DNA of 64,000 nt from Pseudomonadaceae bacterium (lineage in GTDB: Bacteria > Pseudomonadota > Gammaproteobacteria > Pseudomonadales > Azotimanducaceae), in assembly GCA_024743435.1 (NCBI GenBank), contig JANSWO010000003.1:62001-126000 (forward strand), read 5' to 3'. Positions 27,536 through 37,543 of the stretch are shown here, in pieces. A program made the translations under genes and the position numbers. Below the pieces are notes generated by a model. It made no database searches, was not told where the DNA came from, and saw nothing but the letters and a program-made list of their open reading frames with translations. Numbering within the stretch: position 1 is the stretch's first letter; each line of letters opens with the position of its first letter.

Positions 27536-29671
27536 ATGACGATCCGCTTATCCGGACGAGTGCGTCCGTTTTCAACTAATGCTGCCTTGTTTGTAGTCTT
27601 TGCGGGCTATCTCCTCGGCTTGACCGGCTGTTCAACCCCGGCTGCTCCTGACGCATCTGCTGGTGCTTCTTCTGAGGCTGTTGTGGAAGCTGCGCAGCCC
27701 GAGCTGGGCGCATGGGGAGTCGATCTTGCGCAGATGGATCGCACGATCGACCCTGGCGATGACTTTTTTCGCTACGTGAATGGTCAATGGCTCGAGAGTT
27801 TCGAGATTCCGGCCGATCGCACCCGCTACGGCAGTTTTGACATGCTCGGCGAGCGCACCGAGAAGCAGGTGCGCGCGATCTTAGAAGAGCTGGCGGAACT
27901 GTCCGCTGATTCGGAGAGCGTGCTGTCTGACGACGAGCGGAAGGCCGGTGACTTTTACGCTAGCGCGATGAACGTTGAGGCGGTCAACGCGCTGGGTTTA
28001 GAGCCGATCCGCAGCGAGCTCGCCCGCATCGCGGCAATCGATAACCGTGCAGAGCTGGTTCGTGTTTTAGGCTCGGCCGAGCAACTCGGCACGAGTTCCC
28101 CCGTACGCTTTACGCTGGGCATCGATAGCCTCAACCCCGATGTCTACCTGGCGTACATCTCACTCGGCGGTATGAGCTTGCCGGATCGTGACTTCTACCT
28201 CAGCGATGAAGACAGCATGGCAGCCATTCGAGCTGGCTTCGTTGCTCATGTTGAACGAATGCTGGCACTTGCCGATGTCGCGGATCCCAAGGCCGCAGCT
28301 CAGGCCGTTCTGTCGCTCGAGACCGCGATTGCGGAACATCAATGGACGCGCGCGGATCGTCGCGATCGAGACAAGACCTACAATGTCGTTGCTTTCAGCG
28401 ATCTGAGCGAGCGCTTTCCAGGCTTTGATTGGACGTCCTATTTTGACGCGGTTGGCGCTGAGCCCGAGCGGATCAACTTTTCGCACGATACTGCCATGCC
28501 GCCGGTGTTTGGGTTGGTAAACAGCGTAAGCCTCGACGACTGGCGCAGCTACCTTACCTATGCATTGCTACGCTCTTCAGCGGCGTTTCTGCCGGAGGAG
28601 TTTGCCGAGGAGCGATTCGACTTCTTCGGAAGAACGCTCCGTGGCCAGCCGGAGCAGTCACCGCGTTGGCGGACAGCGCAGTCGCAGGTCGGTGGCCGCG
28701 CTGGATTGGCGGACGCCGTTTCTCGCGCGTATGTTGCTCGTCACTTTCCGGAGTCCTCGAAAGTGCAGATGCTGGACCTCATTGAGGCCGTGCAAGGCGC
28801 GTTTGCCGAACGCATCGAAAAGCTCGACTGGATGGGCGCGCAAACCAAGGCTGAGGCGCGTGCGAAGCTTGCCGGTTTCGGGGTGAAGATTGGCTACCCC
28901 GAGCAGTGGCGAGACTACAGTTCGATCGAGATCCGTCGCGATGACCTGGCTGGTAACGTCAAGCGCGTGCGGGAATATCATCGGCTGGATGATCTGGCGC
29001 GAATTGATCAAGCAACGGACAAAGCCGAGTGGTTCATGCCGGCGCATGTGGTCAATGCGTACTACGCGCCACAGCTCAACGAGATCGTCTTTCCGGCCGC
29101 CATTTTGCAGCCACCATTCTTTGATCCGAACGCGGACAGTGCCGTTAACTTTGGCGGTATCGGCGTCGTGATCGGGCATGAGCTGGGGCATGGCTTTGAT
29201 GATCAGGGCTCCAAGGCGGATGCCCGCGGCATAAAACGTGACTGGTGGACCCCGGCGGATCGGGCTCGCTTTGTCGAACTCTCTGATGTCCTGGTGGAGC
29301 AATACAATGCCTATGAACCCTTGCCGGGCGTGTTTCTAAACGGCCGGGTCGGACTGGGTGAGAACATTGGCGATCTGGGCGGCCTGTCGGTGGCGTATGC
29401 AGGCTTCAAGCGCAGTATGGCGGGTGAGGACGGCATCGAACTCGACGGCTTCACACCCAGCCAGCGGTTCTTCCTGTCCTTTGGTCAGATCTGGCGCTCA
29501 AAGACTCGCGATGAAGCGCTATTGGCTCAGGTGAAGTCTGGTCGGCACTCGCCGGCAGAGTTTCGCGTCAATGGCAGCGTCCGCAACGTCGATGCCTGGT
29601 ATGAGGCGTTCGATGTCGCGCGTGACGATGCGTTGTATCTGCCCAGTGATGAGCGCGTGCGCATCTGGTAA
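27536..29671 (+). CDS. M13 family zinc metallopeptidase, lipoprotein (neprilysin/PepO-like)
   Basis: 711 aa. N-terminal signal with lipobox LTGCST. M13 features in order: PGDDFFRYVNGQWLE near the start of the mature domain, zinc-binding HELGH at nt 29177-29191 (IGHELGHGFDDQG), the third ligand in ENIGDLGG, and the C-terminal WRSKTRDE. It would cleave peptides in the periplasm or at the outer membrane. GGAGG lies six bases before the ATG, itself preceded by a 7-bp hairpin (27504-27510/27516-27522). M13 proteins usually end in CxxW; here the end is DERVRIW without the cysteine. Confidence 0.93.
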   Translation: MTIRLSGRVRPFSTNAALFVVFAGYLLGLTGCSTPAAPDASAGASSEAVVEAAQPELGAWGVDLAQMDRTIDPGDDFFRYVNGQWLESFEIPADRTRYGSFDMLGERTEKQVRAILEELAELSADSESVLSDDERKAGDFYASAMNVEAVNALGLEPIRSELARIAAIDNRAELVRVLGSAEQLGTSSPVRFTLGIDSLNPDVYLAYISLGGMSLPDRDFYLSDEDSMAAIRAGFVAHVERMLALADVADPKAAAQAVLSLETAIAEHQWTRADRRDRDKTYNVVAFSDLSERFPGFDWTSYFDAVGAEPERINFSHDTAMPPVFGLVNSVSLDDWRSYLTYALLRSSAAFLPEEFAEERFDFFGRTLRGQPEQSPRWRTAQSQVGGRAGLADAVSRAYVARHFPESSKVQMLDLIEAVQGAFAERIEKLDWMGAQTKAEARAKLAGFGVKIGYPEQWRDYSSIEIRRDDLAGNVKRVREYHRLDDLARIDQATDKAEWFMPAHVVNAYYAPQLNEIVFPAAILQPPFFDPNADSAVNFGGIGVVIGHELGHGFDDQGSKADARGIKRDWWTPADRARFVELSDVLVEQYNAYEPLPGVFLNGRVGLGENIGDLGGLSVAYAGFKRSMAGEDGIELDGFTPSQRFFLSFGQIWRSKTRDEALLAQVKSGRHSPAEFRVNGSVRNVDAWYEAFDVARDDALYLPSDERVRIW

Positions 29672-29745
29672 AGCAGTGGCCGTACATTCATTGAATGGGG
29701 CTGCTGCACCATTGCGAGAAAAGTCATCGGCATGCTGAGAGCCTG

Positions 29746-30456
29746 TTATCTGCAGGCTTTCAACGAGTAGTTGCGGCAGCTTTCCGCGATGTGCGGCAGC
29801 TCTCCGATGGGGCTGCTGCGCCAGTATTTTCGGTATCTGGAGACCACCAGTTCGGGGTATTTGAGCCGGCCTTTGCTGCCGTTGTAGCGCCCAAGTGCTT
29901 CAACCAGATCGCCGTTTGAGATGTCGATGTAGTGGGCGAGGATCGCGGTGCCATAGCGGATGTTGGTGTCGATACTGGTCAGGTTGTCCTGGGGACGACC
30001 GATCTCCAGCCGCCAGAATGGCATTACCTGCATCAAGCCTTGCGCGCCTACGCGAGAAATCGCATAACGGTCAAAGAAACTCTCTACGTGCATCAGCGCC
30101 AGAATCAGATCCGGATCGAGATCGTGCTGGTGCGCTTTCTGATAGATGTTCTGAAGAATCACCAGCCGTTCTTCTGGATCATCGACGTAGCGCGCCAACC
30201 TCTGATCCGACGTTTGTAGCCAAACCTCCGCCTCGAACCGATCAAACGGGACTTCCTCGGTTGCCAGCGCCTTCGCCAGGCTGTCGATAAGTGCCGGATC
30301 GCTTGCTGCTTTCGCGCCATCTGCGCAGAGCGTCGGGCCGGAGAAGCCGGCCACCACAAGGCAAAGCAAGAGCGAGGTGCTCAGGCGAGCAAAACGGCTG
30401 CCTGCCGCGCCGGTATGCTCGCTAGCTGCGTTGGTTGAGTACGTGTTGAACGACAT
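29746..30456 (-). CDS. Lytic transglycosylase, SLT domain
   Basis: 236 aa. A signal peptide ([20 protein letters not shown]) is followed by a helical segment and a Slt-type transglycosylase domain. The catalytic glutamate is in ALMHVESFF, followed by [23 protein letters not shown] and [17 protein letters not shown]. It cleaves peptidoglycan glycan strands to 1,6-anhydroMurNAc ends. The ATG at 30456 overlaps the 3' end of proS by 35 bp; a TTG 12 bases upstream is the alternative. Confidence 0.92.
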   Translation of the reverse strand: MSFNTYSTNAASEHTGAAGSRFARLSTSLLLCLVVAGFSGPTLCADGAKAASDPALIDSLAKALATEEVPFDRFEAEVWLQTSDQRLARYVDDPEERLVILQNIYQKAHQHDLDPDLILALMHVESFFDRYAISRVGAQGLMQVMPFWRLEIGRPQDNLTSIDTNIRYGTAILAHYIDISNGDLVEALGRYNGSKGRLKYPELVVSRYRKYWRSSPIGELPHIAESCRNYSLKACR

Positions 30457-32131
30457 CGTTTTGATCAATCAGCTCAGAGTCCGTTTCGCTGCGCTTCCGG
30501 TATTCGACTTTGCCTTCTTTCAGATTTCGGTCACCCACCGTGATGCGATGTGGCAGACCGATAAGGTCAGCTTCGTTGAACTTCACGCCCGGGCGTTCCT
30601 TTCGGTCGTCCAGGAGCACATCCAGCCCAGCATCTTTGCAGGCAGCGTAGAGCGCGTCTGCGCAGTCGCGCACAGCTTCGCTCTTCTCGTAGGCGAGGGC
30701 CAGAATATGAACGGAAAACGGGGCGAGCGGCTCCGGCCAGATGATGCCGGCGTCATCAAAGTTCTGCTCGATGACCGCGGCGACGAAACGTGTGATGCCA
30801 ATGCCATAGCAGCCCATGATCGGTGCGACATCCCGGCCGTTCTCGTCCAGCACCGTTGCGGACATCGCCTCCGAATAGGTCGTTCCGAGTTGAAAGATAT
30901 GGCCAACTTCAATGCCGCGAGCATAGGCCATGACCCCGACGCCGTCGGGCGAAGGATCGCCCGGCATGACATTGCGAAGATCTTTGATCTGATGTTCTTC
31001 GAGTGCGGCATCGCGCTGCCAGTTAACGCCGGTGTAGTGGTAGCCGGTCTCGTTAGCGCCGCACACGAAGTCCGACAGCACGGCGGCGCTGCGATCAACG
31101 AAGCAAGGCAGCTGCAGGCCCACCACGCCAAGCGATCCGGGCTCGGCGCCGATAGCGGCCGTAATCTCCGCGTCGGTGGCCATGCGCAACGGTGAGGCGA
31201 CGCCGTCCAGTTTGCTGGCCTTAACCTCATTGAGCTCGTGATCACCGCGTAGTACGAGTGCGATAGGTGATTCTTCGCCGTGCACGATCAGGGTTTTGAC
31301 CAATGCATCCGCGGGTTTGCCGAGCAGCTCGACAAGATCGGCGATGGTGCGCACAGCCGGTGTTGCGATTTTCTCGAGCTTGGCTGCTGGGGCCGGTGGC
31401 TGGTCGAGCGTTGTCACCGCTTCAGCGCGTTCGAGGTTGGCGGCGTAGCTGCCTCCCTCCGCGTAGGCAATCACGTCTTCGCCTGAGTCCGCGAGCACGT
31501 GAAACTCGTGCGAGTTGGCACCGCCAATGTTGCCGGTATCGGCTTCGACGGCGCGGAAGTTGAGAAGCATGCGGCTGCAGATGCGCGTGTACGCATCAAA
31601 CATGGCCTGATACGTTTCGGCGAACGACGCTGCATCCGCGTGGAAGGAATAGCCGTCTTTCATGATGAACTCACGAGCCCGCATCACGCCGAACCGGGGT
31701 CTGCGCTCATCGCGAAACTTGGTTTGAATCTGGAAGAAATTCACCGGCAGAGATTTGTAGGACTGCACTTCTCGGCGAAACAGGTCCGTGATGATTTCTT
31801 CGTGGGTGGGCCCCAGGCAGAAATCGCGATCGTGCCGATCCTTGATGCGCAGCATCTCCGCGCCCATCTTGTCCCAGCGCCCGCTGTCCTGCCAGAGCTC
31901 GGCCGGCTGCACAACCGGCATCAGCACCTCCTGGGCACCTGCCTGGGTCAGTTCCTCGCGGACAATCTGCTCGACTTTTCTCAGCACTCGCAGGCCCAGC
32001 GGCAGCCAGGTGTACAGGCCGGAAGCGACCTGTCGAATGAGCCCCGCTCGCAACATCAGCCGATGACTGGCGACGTCTGCGTCTGCAGGATCTTCTTTCA
32101 TTGTTGGGATCAGGATTTGGCTCGCGCGCAC
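30422..32131 (-). CDS. proS: Prolyl-tRNA synthetase, bacterial type
   Basis: 569 aa class II synthetase. It has the N-terminal catalytic part ([40 protein letters not shown]), an inserted editing (INS) domain at about residues 230-390 and the anticodon-binding domain ending [11 protein letters not shown]. It charges proline onto tRNA-Pro; the INS domain clears Ala-tRNA-Pro. GTG start at 32131 with AAGAGA about 8 bases upstream. The downstream transglycosylase gene overlaps it. Confidence 0.96.
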   Translation of the reverse strand: MRASQILIPTMKEDPADADVASHRLMLRAGLIRQVASGLYTWLPLGLRVLRKVEQIVREELTQAGAQEVLMPVVQPAELWQDSGRWDKMGAEMLRIKDRHDRDFCLGPTHEEIITDLFRREVQSYKSLPVNFFQIQTKFRDERRPRFGVMRAREFIMKDGYSFHADAASFAETYQAMFDAYTRICSRMLLNFRAVEADTGNIGGANSHEFHVLADSGEDVIAYAEGGSYAANLERAEAVTTLDQPPAPAAKLEKIATPAVRTIADLVELLGKPADALVKTLIVHGEESPIALVLRGDHELNEVKASKLDGVASPLRMATDAEITAAIGAEPGSLGVVGLQLPCFVDRSAAVLSDFVCGANETGYHYTGVNWQRDAALEEHQIKDLRNVMPGDPSPDGVGVMAYARGIEVGHIFQLGTTYSEAMSATVLDENGRDVAPIMGCYGIGITRFVAAVIEQNFDDAGIIWPEPLAPFSVHILALAYEKSEAVRDCADALYAACKDAGLDVLLDDRKERPGVKFNEADLIGLPHRITVGDRNLKEGKVEYRKRSETDSELIDQNDVVQHVLNQRS

Positions 32132-32448
32132 GATCGATTCTCTTGAGTGTCTGGGCGCTCGCAGGATAGCAACACGCTGCCTGCATGCCAGTGTTTGTTG
32201 GCGCTTGAGAGCGTTGAGGCAACATTGCCGGCATCGCGAGCCAGAGAAAGCTCGACAGCGAATGCGCTGGCGCCGTGCGTGGACCCCAAAATTGCGGGGC
32301 GGGTCGTCAAAACGGGCTCGTCTGGACGGCCGAGTAGAGGGAGGGGAGTGGCCGGGGTGGCTAGAACGGTGGAGTAGAAAGGCGTCGCTAGAAGAGCGAA
32401 GCGAAAAGCAGGCCGCGCCCGATGCGGGCGCGACCGATCCAGGATGGT
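32132..32448. other. Gene-poor spacer between hu and proS
   Basis: 317 bp holding the proS upstream region and, at its right end, a GC-rich hairpin that lies downstream of the HU gene. Purine-rich plus-strand stretch (about 32330-32410). No coding sequence or RNA gene is recognised. Confidence 0.6.
32414..32432 (-). terminator. GC-rich hairpin after the HU-like gene
   Basis: A perfect 8-bp stem (CGCGCCCG, 32414-32421, with 32425-32432) around a 3-nt loop. On the minus strand it lies 16 bases after the HU stop and is followed by GCCTGCTTTT. The T run is short and offset, so it is a moderate terminator candidate. Confidence 0.5.
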
Positions 32449-32925
32449 CTAGCCGACCATTTCCTTCAGCTTCTTGAGTGCGGTTACCCGGACTCGGATA
32501 GAAGCAGGCTTCGGACCGATAACGATCTCTTCGCCCGTCGCTGGGTTGCGACCCATGCGCTTCTTGGTAGCAGGGCGCTTGACTGACTTGATCTTCATCA
32601 GACCAGGCAGCGTGAACTCGCCAACACCGCGCTTCTTGATGTGTCGCTCGATGAGTGTTTCGAGATTGTCGAGAACCGACTCAACCTGCTTGCGAGACAG
32701 TTCCGTGTTACCGGCAATCTCGTTGAGGATCTGGGTCTTGGTCATCTTGTCGCGAATAGCGGGTGCGCTCTTCGCCGGTGCTGCTGCTTTCTTGGCTGGA
32801 GCTTTGCGCTTGGCCGGTGCTTTACGCTTGGCTGGAGCTTTCTTAGCTGCTGCCTTCTTCGCCGGAGCCTTGCGCTTGGCTGGAGCTTTGCGCTTGGCCG
32901 GTGCTTTCTTGGCTGTACGTGCCAT
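32449..32925 (-). CDS. HU/IHF-family DNA-binding protein with histone H1-like N-terminal tail
   Basis: 158 aa. Residues 1-55 are a lysine/alanine/proline tail built from repeats of KRKAPA and KKAPA, as in eukaryotic H1 C-terminal tails. Residues 58-157 form an HU-type domain: [35 protein letters not shown], and the DNA-wrapping arm region [20 protein letters not shown]. It should bind and compact DNA. AAAGG lies upstream of the ATG. Its tail repeats are encoded by near-repeated DNA, so tail length may vary between strains. The domain is more diverged than HupA/B; a nucleoid role is inferred. Confidence 0.92.
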   Translation of the reverse strand: MARTAKKAPAKRKAPAKRKAPAKKAAAKKAPAKRKAPAKRKAPAKKAAAPAKSAPAIRDKMTKTQILNEIAGNTELSRKQVESVLDNLETLIERHIKKRGVGEFTLPGLMKIKSVKRPATKKRMGRNPATGEEIVIGPKPASIRVRVTALKKLKEMVG

Positions 32926-33554
32926 TCACTTGTACCTTTTGGGTGATATCGGGGTTCGTATGGGTGCTAAGCGCTGACGTGTTGCCTGCTTTGCTTCTGA
33001 CAAACGACGAATATCGCCGAGCCGGGCTGGGCCCTTGTCGGTGGTATTGGTGTTTTCTGAAGGGGGGCAGGACGTGCCGGTAACCTCGAAAAGTTCCGGT
33101 GCGTCGAAATTGTCGGAGGCAGCTATGCCGTGGCTGGCTGAAAAATCAGTCACAAACTTCGCGGTTTCCTACGCAACGTGTCATCGATATGCGTCCCAGG
33201 AGTCTTGGACAAGACGTCCAATTGGCGCGCTTTATAGCGGATACGCTGTTTCGAAGCAATACGAATTGCCGGAAAACCTGTATTTTTACTGACGCATCGC
33301 TTAACGTGCGCCGGCTTTTGTGCGCTCGCGTGTTGAAAACCAAGGTTTCAGCCCCAAAATGGAGCGCGGTGCGGAGCGCCTTAGTCATCCAGCAATGCTG
33401 GCAAGATGCTGCAACATCTCGTAACCGGCACTGAAACATTTGCCCGATTGCACTGCGATGAACTGAGACTGCGACCGTTTGACCCAACCCATTAACTCGT
33501 TTTGAACTCCGAATTAGTGCAGATGCGTACTGGAGTGGAAACAGAGGGAAAGAC
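32926..33554. other. 629-bp spacer between divergent HU-like gene and fmdB
   Basis: No supported gene. A weak open frame at 33035-33292 (plus) has no family resemblance or clear ribosome site. The stretch holds a candidate minus-strand promoter (33231-33259) and an inverted repeat TTGGAC-N5-GTCCAA (33205-33221) just downstream of that promoter's expected start. The remainder is AT-richer than neighbouring genes and presumably carries the fmdB/aspS promoter, which I cannot place. Confidence 0.55.
33231..33259 (-). promoter_or_regulatory. Candidate sigma70 promoter for the HU-like gene
   Basis: On the minus strand a -35-like TTGCTT (33254-33259), a 17-bp spacer and a -10 TATAAA (33231-33236) followed by a GC-rich discriminator (GCGCGCC). 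It would give a leader of about 300 nt. The -35 matches only three positions, so confidence is low. Confidence 0.3.
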
Positions 33555-33836
33555 ATGCCGATTTACGAGTACCAATGTTCTAACTGCGGCCATCAACTGG
33601 AGGCCCTGCAAAAACTGTCAGATGCTCCACTGACCGATTGCCCGCAGTGCGGTGAGCCATCGCTGAGCAAACAGGTATCTGCAGCGGGGTTCCGGCTCAA
33701 AGGCGGCGGCTGGTATGAAACCGACTTCAAGAGTGGCAAGAAAAAGAACGTCGCAGCCGATGCTGGCGGGTCGACTTCATCGTCATCCTCCAGCGGTGAT
33801 GCGTCTTCGACATCAAAATCTTCCTCGGATAGCTGA
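33555..33836 (+). CDS. FmdB-family zinc ribbon protein
   Basis: 93 aa. It starts MPIYEYQCSNCGHQLEALQK and has a second CPQCG pair, forming the four-cysteine zinc ribbon of the FmdB/CxxC_CxxC_SSSS family. The C-terminal third is a serine-rich tail (STSSSSSSGDASSTSKSSS), typical of the family. GAGGGAAAG lies before the ATG. A position just upstream of aspS is conserved in pseudomonads; suspected regulatory or RNA-binding role. Confidence 0.9.
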   Translation: MPIYEYQCSNCGHQLEALQKLSDAPLTDCPQCGEPSLSKQVSAAGFRLKGGGWYETDFKSGKKKNVAADAGGSTSSSSSSGDASSTSKSSSDS

Positions 33837-33842
33837 GCTTAG

Positions 33843-33902
33843 ACCCGGTTTTCGCTTAGACTGCGCGCCTCACCCGGCCGTCGAACCGGGTATTTTGTTA
33901 TT
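33843..33902 (+). terminator. Hairpin between fmdB and aspS with a competing upstream arm
   Basis: A terminator-like stem ACCCGG (33872-33877) with CCGGGT (33886-33891) is followed by TATTTTGTTATT. A second upstream copy, ACCCGGTT (33843-33850), is perfectly complementary over 8 bases to AACCGGGT (33884-33891), so two mutually exclusive folds are possible. It may be a partial terminator or an attenuator in front of aspS; the stem is short. Confidence 0.5.
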
Positions 33903-33920
33903 ACCAAGACGTTAAAACCT

Positions 33921-35681
33921 ATGCGTACGCACTATTGCGCTGAGCTGTCGAGCCAGTCGGTTGGAGAAGAAATCACCGTTTGTGGCTGGGTACATCGCCG
34001 CCGGGATCATGGCGGGGTGATCTTCCTCGACATTCGAGATCGAAGCGGCATCCTGCAGGTGGTCTACGACCCGGATACGAAGGAAAGCTTCGCAGCCGCG
34101 GATCGCGTGCGAAACGAGTTTGTTTTGCGCTGCCGTGGGCGCGTTCGACCGCGGCCCGAGGGCACCATCAATCCCGGCATGGCAACTGGTGAGATTGAAG
34201 TTCTTGGCCTCGAGCTTGAGGTCTTGAACGAGTCTGAAACACCGGCCTTCCAGCTTGATGAGCATTCCGAAGCAGGCGAAGACGTGCGTTTGCGCTATCG
34301 ATATCTGGATCTGCGCCGGCCTGAGATGCAGGACAAACTGCAGCTGCGTGCAAAAACTGCCAGTTACGTGCGGAAGTATCTCGACGCTGCTGGCTATCTC
34401 GATATCGAGACCCCGACGCTGACTCGCGCGACCCCGGAAGGTGCTCGGGACTATCTTGTGCCCAGTCGCACGCATCCCGGCGAGTTCTTTGCCCTGCCGC
34501 AATCGCCCCAGGTGTTTAAGCAGCTTCTGATGATGTCGGGCTTCGATCGCTACTATCAGGTGGCGCGCTGCTATCGTGACGAAGACCTGCGTGCAGATCG
34601 TCAGCCCGAGTTCACTCAGATCGACATCGAGGCGTCGTTTGTCGAGCCGGACGACATCATGGGTCTCATCGAGACGATGCTGCAGGGTATCTGGCGGGAC
34701 TTGTTGAATGTCGAGCTGGGCCAGTTTCCCCGCTTGACCTATGCGCAAGCGATGCAGCGCTATGGCAGCGACAAGCCTGACCTTCGCAACCCGCTTGAGC
34801 TCGTTGATATTGCTGACCTGCTGAAAGATGTGGAGTTCAAGGTTTTTGCCGGCCCGGCTAACGATGCTAAGGGCAGGGTGGTTGCACTGAGAGCGCCCGG
34901 CGGAGCGAAGCTGTCTCGCAAGATGATTGATGACTACGAGAAGTTCATTTCACGCTACGGCGCCAAAGGGCTTGCCTACATCAAGGTGAATGACCTGGCT
35001 GCAGGCGCTGATGGACTGCAGTCACCGATTCTGAAGTTCCTGCCGGAGGATGCGGTCGCCGCAGTACTCGAGCGGGTCGGCGCTGAAACTGGCGATGTCG
35101 TCTTCTTTGGTGCTGGCAAAGCGAAGGTGGTCAATGACTCGATCGGCGCGTTACGCGTTGAACTGGGACGTGATCTTGGTCTGACGAAGGCAGGCTTTGC
35201 TGCCTGTTGGGTAGTCGACTGGCCCATGTTCGAGGAGGGCAAGGACGGCCGGATGGATGCGCTGCACCATCCCTTTACCAAACCCATCGGCGAGCCGGAT
35301 GAGATCACGCGCGACCCGGGCAACATACTGGCTCAGGCATACGACGTGGTTGTTAACGGCTACGAGCTTGGCGGTGGCAGCCTTCGTATCCATCGCCAGG
35401 AGGTGCAGCGCGCGGTGTTCGACGTGCTGCAGCTCGGCCAGGAAGCCGATGTGAAATTCGGCTTTCTGTTGGATGCATTGAAATATGGTTGCCCACCTCA
35501 CGGCGGAATTGCACTCGGTCTTGATCGCTTGATCATGCTGCTGGCTGGCGCAGATTCCATTCGTGATGTGATAGCGTTTCCGAAAACCCAATCAGCTTCC
35601 TGTCTGTTGACCAATGCACCGTCGCCGGTGGATGAGCAACAGCTTCGGGATCTGAATATTCGCCTACGAGAAAGAGGATAG
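33921..35681 (+). CDS. aspS: Aspartyl-tRNA synthetase, probably non-discriminating (Asp/Asn)
   Basis: 586 aa class IIb synthetase: N-terminal OB anticodon-binding domain ([11 protein letters not shown]), then class II motifs ([17 protein letters not shown]-like [35 protein letters not shown]) with the bacterial GAD insertion at about residues 300-420. His30 and Gly81 occupy the places of the His31 and Gly83 that make Pseudomonas aeruginosa AspRS non-discriminating; the E. coli enzyme has Leu and Lys there. It therefore probably also makes Asp-tRNA-Asn for the GatCAB amidotransferase. It is followed 4 bp later by yebC. Confidence 0.96.
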   Translation: MRTHYCAELSSQSVGEEITVCGWVHRRRDHGGVIFLDIRDRSGILQVVYDPDTKESFAAADRVRNEFVLRCRGRVRPRPEGTINPGMATGEIEVLGLELEVLNESETPAFQLDEHSEAGEDVRLRYRYLDLRRPEMQDKLQLRAKTASYVRKYLDAAGYLDIETPTLTRATPEGARDYLVPSRTHPGEFFALPQSPQVFKQLLMMSGFDRYYQVARCYRDEDLRADRQPEFTQIDIEASFVEPDDIMGLIETMLQGIWRDLLNVELGQFPRLTYAQAMQRYGSDKPDLRNPLELVDIADLLKDVEFKVFAGPANDAKGRVVALRAPGGAKLSRKMIDDYEKFISRYGAKGLAYIKVNDLAAGADGLQSPILKFLPEDAVAAVLERVGAETGDVVFFGAGKAKVVNDSIGALRVELGRDLGLTKAGFAACWVVDWPMFEEGKDGRMDALHHPFTKPIGEPDEITRDPGNILAQAYDVVVNGYELGGGSLRIHRQEVQRAVFDVLQLGQEADVKFGFLLDALKYGCPPHGGIALGLDRLIMLLAGADSIRDVIAFPKTQSASCLLTNAPSPVDEQQLRDLNIRLRERG

Positions 35682-35685
35682 AGCC

Positions 35686-36426
35686 ATCGCTGGTCATTCC
35701 AAATGGGCCAACATCAAGCACCGCAAGGCAGCTGTTGATGCCAAGCGGGGCAAGTTGTGGACCAAGCTGATAAGAGAGATTGTCGTTGCGGCCAAACTCG
35801 GCGGTGGCGACCCTGCTGATAACCCGCGATTGCGAGCAGCGATCGACAAAGGCCTGTCGGCCAATATGCCGAAGGACACCATTGCTCGTGCTGTCGAGCG
35901 CGGCGCTGGCGGCGGCGACGGTAACGACCCGGATGAGCTGGTGTATGAAGGCTACGGGCCGGGTGGCGTCGCGATTCTGGTGGAAGTCATGACCGACAAT
36001 CGCAACCGCACGGTTGCCGAAGTACGGCATGCTTTCAACAAACATGGCGGCAACCTGGGCACTGACGGCTCGGTGGCGTACCTCTTCGCCAAACAGGGCG
36101 TCGTCAGTTTTGCACCTGGTGCGGATGAGGACGCCATTATGGAGTTGGCGTTGGAAGCTGGCGCCGAGGACCTGGACGTCGAGGACGATGGCGCGGTATC
36201 GGTCACGACCAGCGTTGAGGCATTTGGCGCTGTAGTCGATGCGTTGCGCGAAGCTGGGCTGGAGCCGGACAACGCCGAGGTCTCCATGGTGCCTTCAACC
36301 TACGCCGAGCTTGACCTCGACGCCTCTGAATCGGTGCTCAAACTGATTGACGTACTGGAAGAGTTGGATGACGTGCAGAACGTCTACAGCAACGCGGAAT
36401 ATGACGACGCGGCACTGGCGTCCTGA
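35686..36426 (+). CDS. yebC: YebC/PmpR family transcription/translation factor, apparent AUC start
   Basis: 246 aa when read from ATC at 35686, which is exactly the usual YebC length. The conserved N-terminus (M)[22 protein letters not shown] follows that codon, and AAAGAGG lies eight bases upstream. The frame back to the in-frame TGA at 35653 holds no ATG, GTG or TTG, so the protein either starts at AUC or the base is a sequencing error for ATG. The first ordinary in-frame start (TTG 35755) would delete 23 conserved residues. Domains include [12 protein letters not shown]-like [18 protein letters not shown] and C-terminal [18 protein letters not shown]. Homologues help ribosomes at proline stretches or regulate quorum and other genes. 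Confidence 0.93.
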   Translation: MAGHSKWANIKHRKAAVDAKRGKLWTKLIREIVVAAKLGGGDPADNPRLRAAIDKGLSANMPKDTIARAVERGAGGGDGNDPDELVYEGYGPGGVAILVEVMTDNRNRTVAEVRHAFNKHGGNLGTDGSVAYLFAKQGVVSFAPGADEDAIMELALEAGAEDLDVEDDGAVSVTTSVEAFGAVVDALREAGLEPDNAEVSMVPSTYAELDLDASESVLKLIDVLEELDDVQNVYSNAEYDDAALAS

Positions 36427-36450
36427 CGTGCGCCGCTATCGGTGTGATCC

Positions 36451-36945
36451 TTGATCATTCTGGGCATCGACCCGGGCTCCCGACTCACCGGTTACGGAGT
36501 GCTGGATCTCGGTCAAGGCCCAGCGCGTCCTCGCTACATCGAAAGCGGCTGCATTCGCACCCGAGATGGTGACTTTCATGCCCGTCTCGGCGAGATCTAT
36601 CGCGGCGTAAGCGACATCATCGCAAGACACTCGCCGTCCCAGGTGGCGGTTGAGCAGGTATTCGTCGCGCGTAACCCGGCAACGGCCCTGAAGTTGGGCC
36701 AGGCTCGCGGCGCTGCGATTGCCGCGATCGTCACTCAGGATCTGCCGGTTTTCGAATACGCACCGAGACTGGTGAAGCAATCGATTGTGGGCACCGGCAA
36801 GGCAGACAAGAGCCAGATTCAGCACATGGTTGCGAATATCCTGTCGCTGCAGGGAGTGCCCGGCGAAGACGCAGCGGATGCGCTTGCGATCGCTCTGTGC
36901 CACATCAATACTGCCTGCGGTCCCATGAGCTATCGAGCACGATGA
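36451..36945 (+). CDS. ruvC: Holliday junction resolvase RuvC
   Basis: 164 aa. The RNase H-like catalytic acids are visible in [24 protein letters not shown] and [14 protein letters not shown]. It cuts Holliday junctions with RuvAB. The only start giving the conserved N-terminus is TTG at 36451, as an in-frame stop lies four codons upstream. No strong Shine-Dalgarno is seen, so expression may depend on coupling to yebC 24 bp upstream. Confidence 0.96.
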   Translation: MIILGIDPGSRLTGYGVLDLGQGPARPRYIESGCIRTRDGDFHARLGEIYRGVSDIIARHSPSQVAVEQVFVARNPATALKLGQARGAAIAAIVTQDLPVFEYAPRLVKQSIVGTGKADKSQIQHMVANILSLQGVPGEDAADALAIALCHINTACGPMSYRAR

Positions 36946-37538
36946 TTGCACGTATCCGAGGCGCTCTCGCGGAGTTCGACGACACCTTCATCGTGGTCGA
37001 TGTCGGCGGCGTTGGCTACGAGCTGGAAGTGTCGTCCAGCACGTTGGCGTCGCTGCCGGCTATTGGTGATGAGCTGGTGCTGTTCGCCCATCATGTGGTT
37101 CGAGAGGACGCATCGTTGCTCTATGGCTTTGCCCGTAAGGCAGAGCGTGATCTGTTCAGAGCGCTGATCAAGATCAATGGCGTGGGTCCGAAACTCGCGA
37201 TCGCCATAATCTCCTCCCTCGAGCTGGGTGAGTTTGCCCGCTGCGTCGCAGACAGCGATGTAACGAGGCTGACGAAAGTGCCAGGCGTCGGCAAGAAAAC
37301 CGCGGAGCGGCTGGTGATCGAACTGCGTGACCGTTTGGATATCATGCCGTCTGCCAGCACCGGCCCACTCGAACCTGGCACAACCGATGCGGTGCGTGAA
37401 GCGGAGGAGGCGCTGGAAGCGCTTGGCTATCGACGCCAGGAAGTCAGCCGGGTCTTCGACGACGTAGCAACCGCTGGACAGTCCACGGCTGAGCTGGTGC
37501 GCCTCGCACTGCGTGCGCTTGGCCGGCAGGCAGGATAA
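36942..37538 (+). CDS. ruvA: Holliday junction DNA helicase subunit RuvA
   Basis: 198 aa. N-terminal OB fold ([12 protein letters not shown]...[12 protein letters not shown]), two helix-hairpin-helix motifs ([12 protein letters not shown] and [18 protein letters not shown]) and the C-terminal RuvB-binding domain ([16 protein letters not shown]). It forms the tetramer that holds the four-way junction. The ATG overlaps the ruvC stop (ATGA); ruvB follows 5 bp later. Confidence 0.97.
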   Translation: MIARIRGALAEFDDTFIVVDVGGVGYELEVSSSTLASLPAIGDELVLFAHHVVREDASLLYGFARKAERDLFRALIKINGVGPKLAIAIISSLELGEFARCVADSDVTRLTKVPGVGKKTAERLVIELRDRLDIMPSASTGPLEPGTTDAVREAEEALEALGYRRQEVSRVFDDVATAGQSTAELVRLALRALGRQAG

Positions 37539-37543
37539 GCACT

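Noticed and set aside
33035-33292. 85-residue plus-strand open frame in the hu-fmdB spacer
   Set aside because: No family resemblance, no convincing ribosome site and a stop-to-stop length expected by chance.
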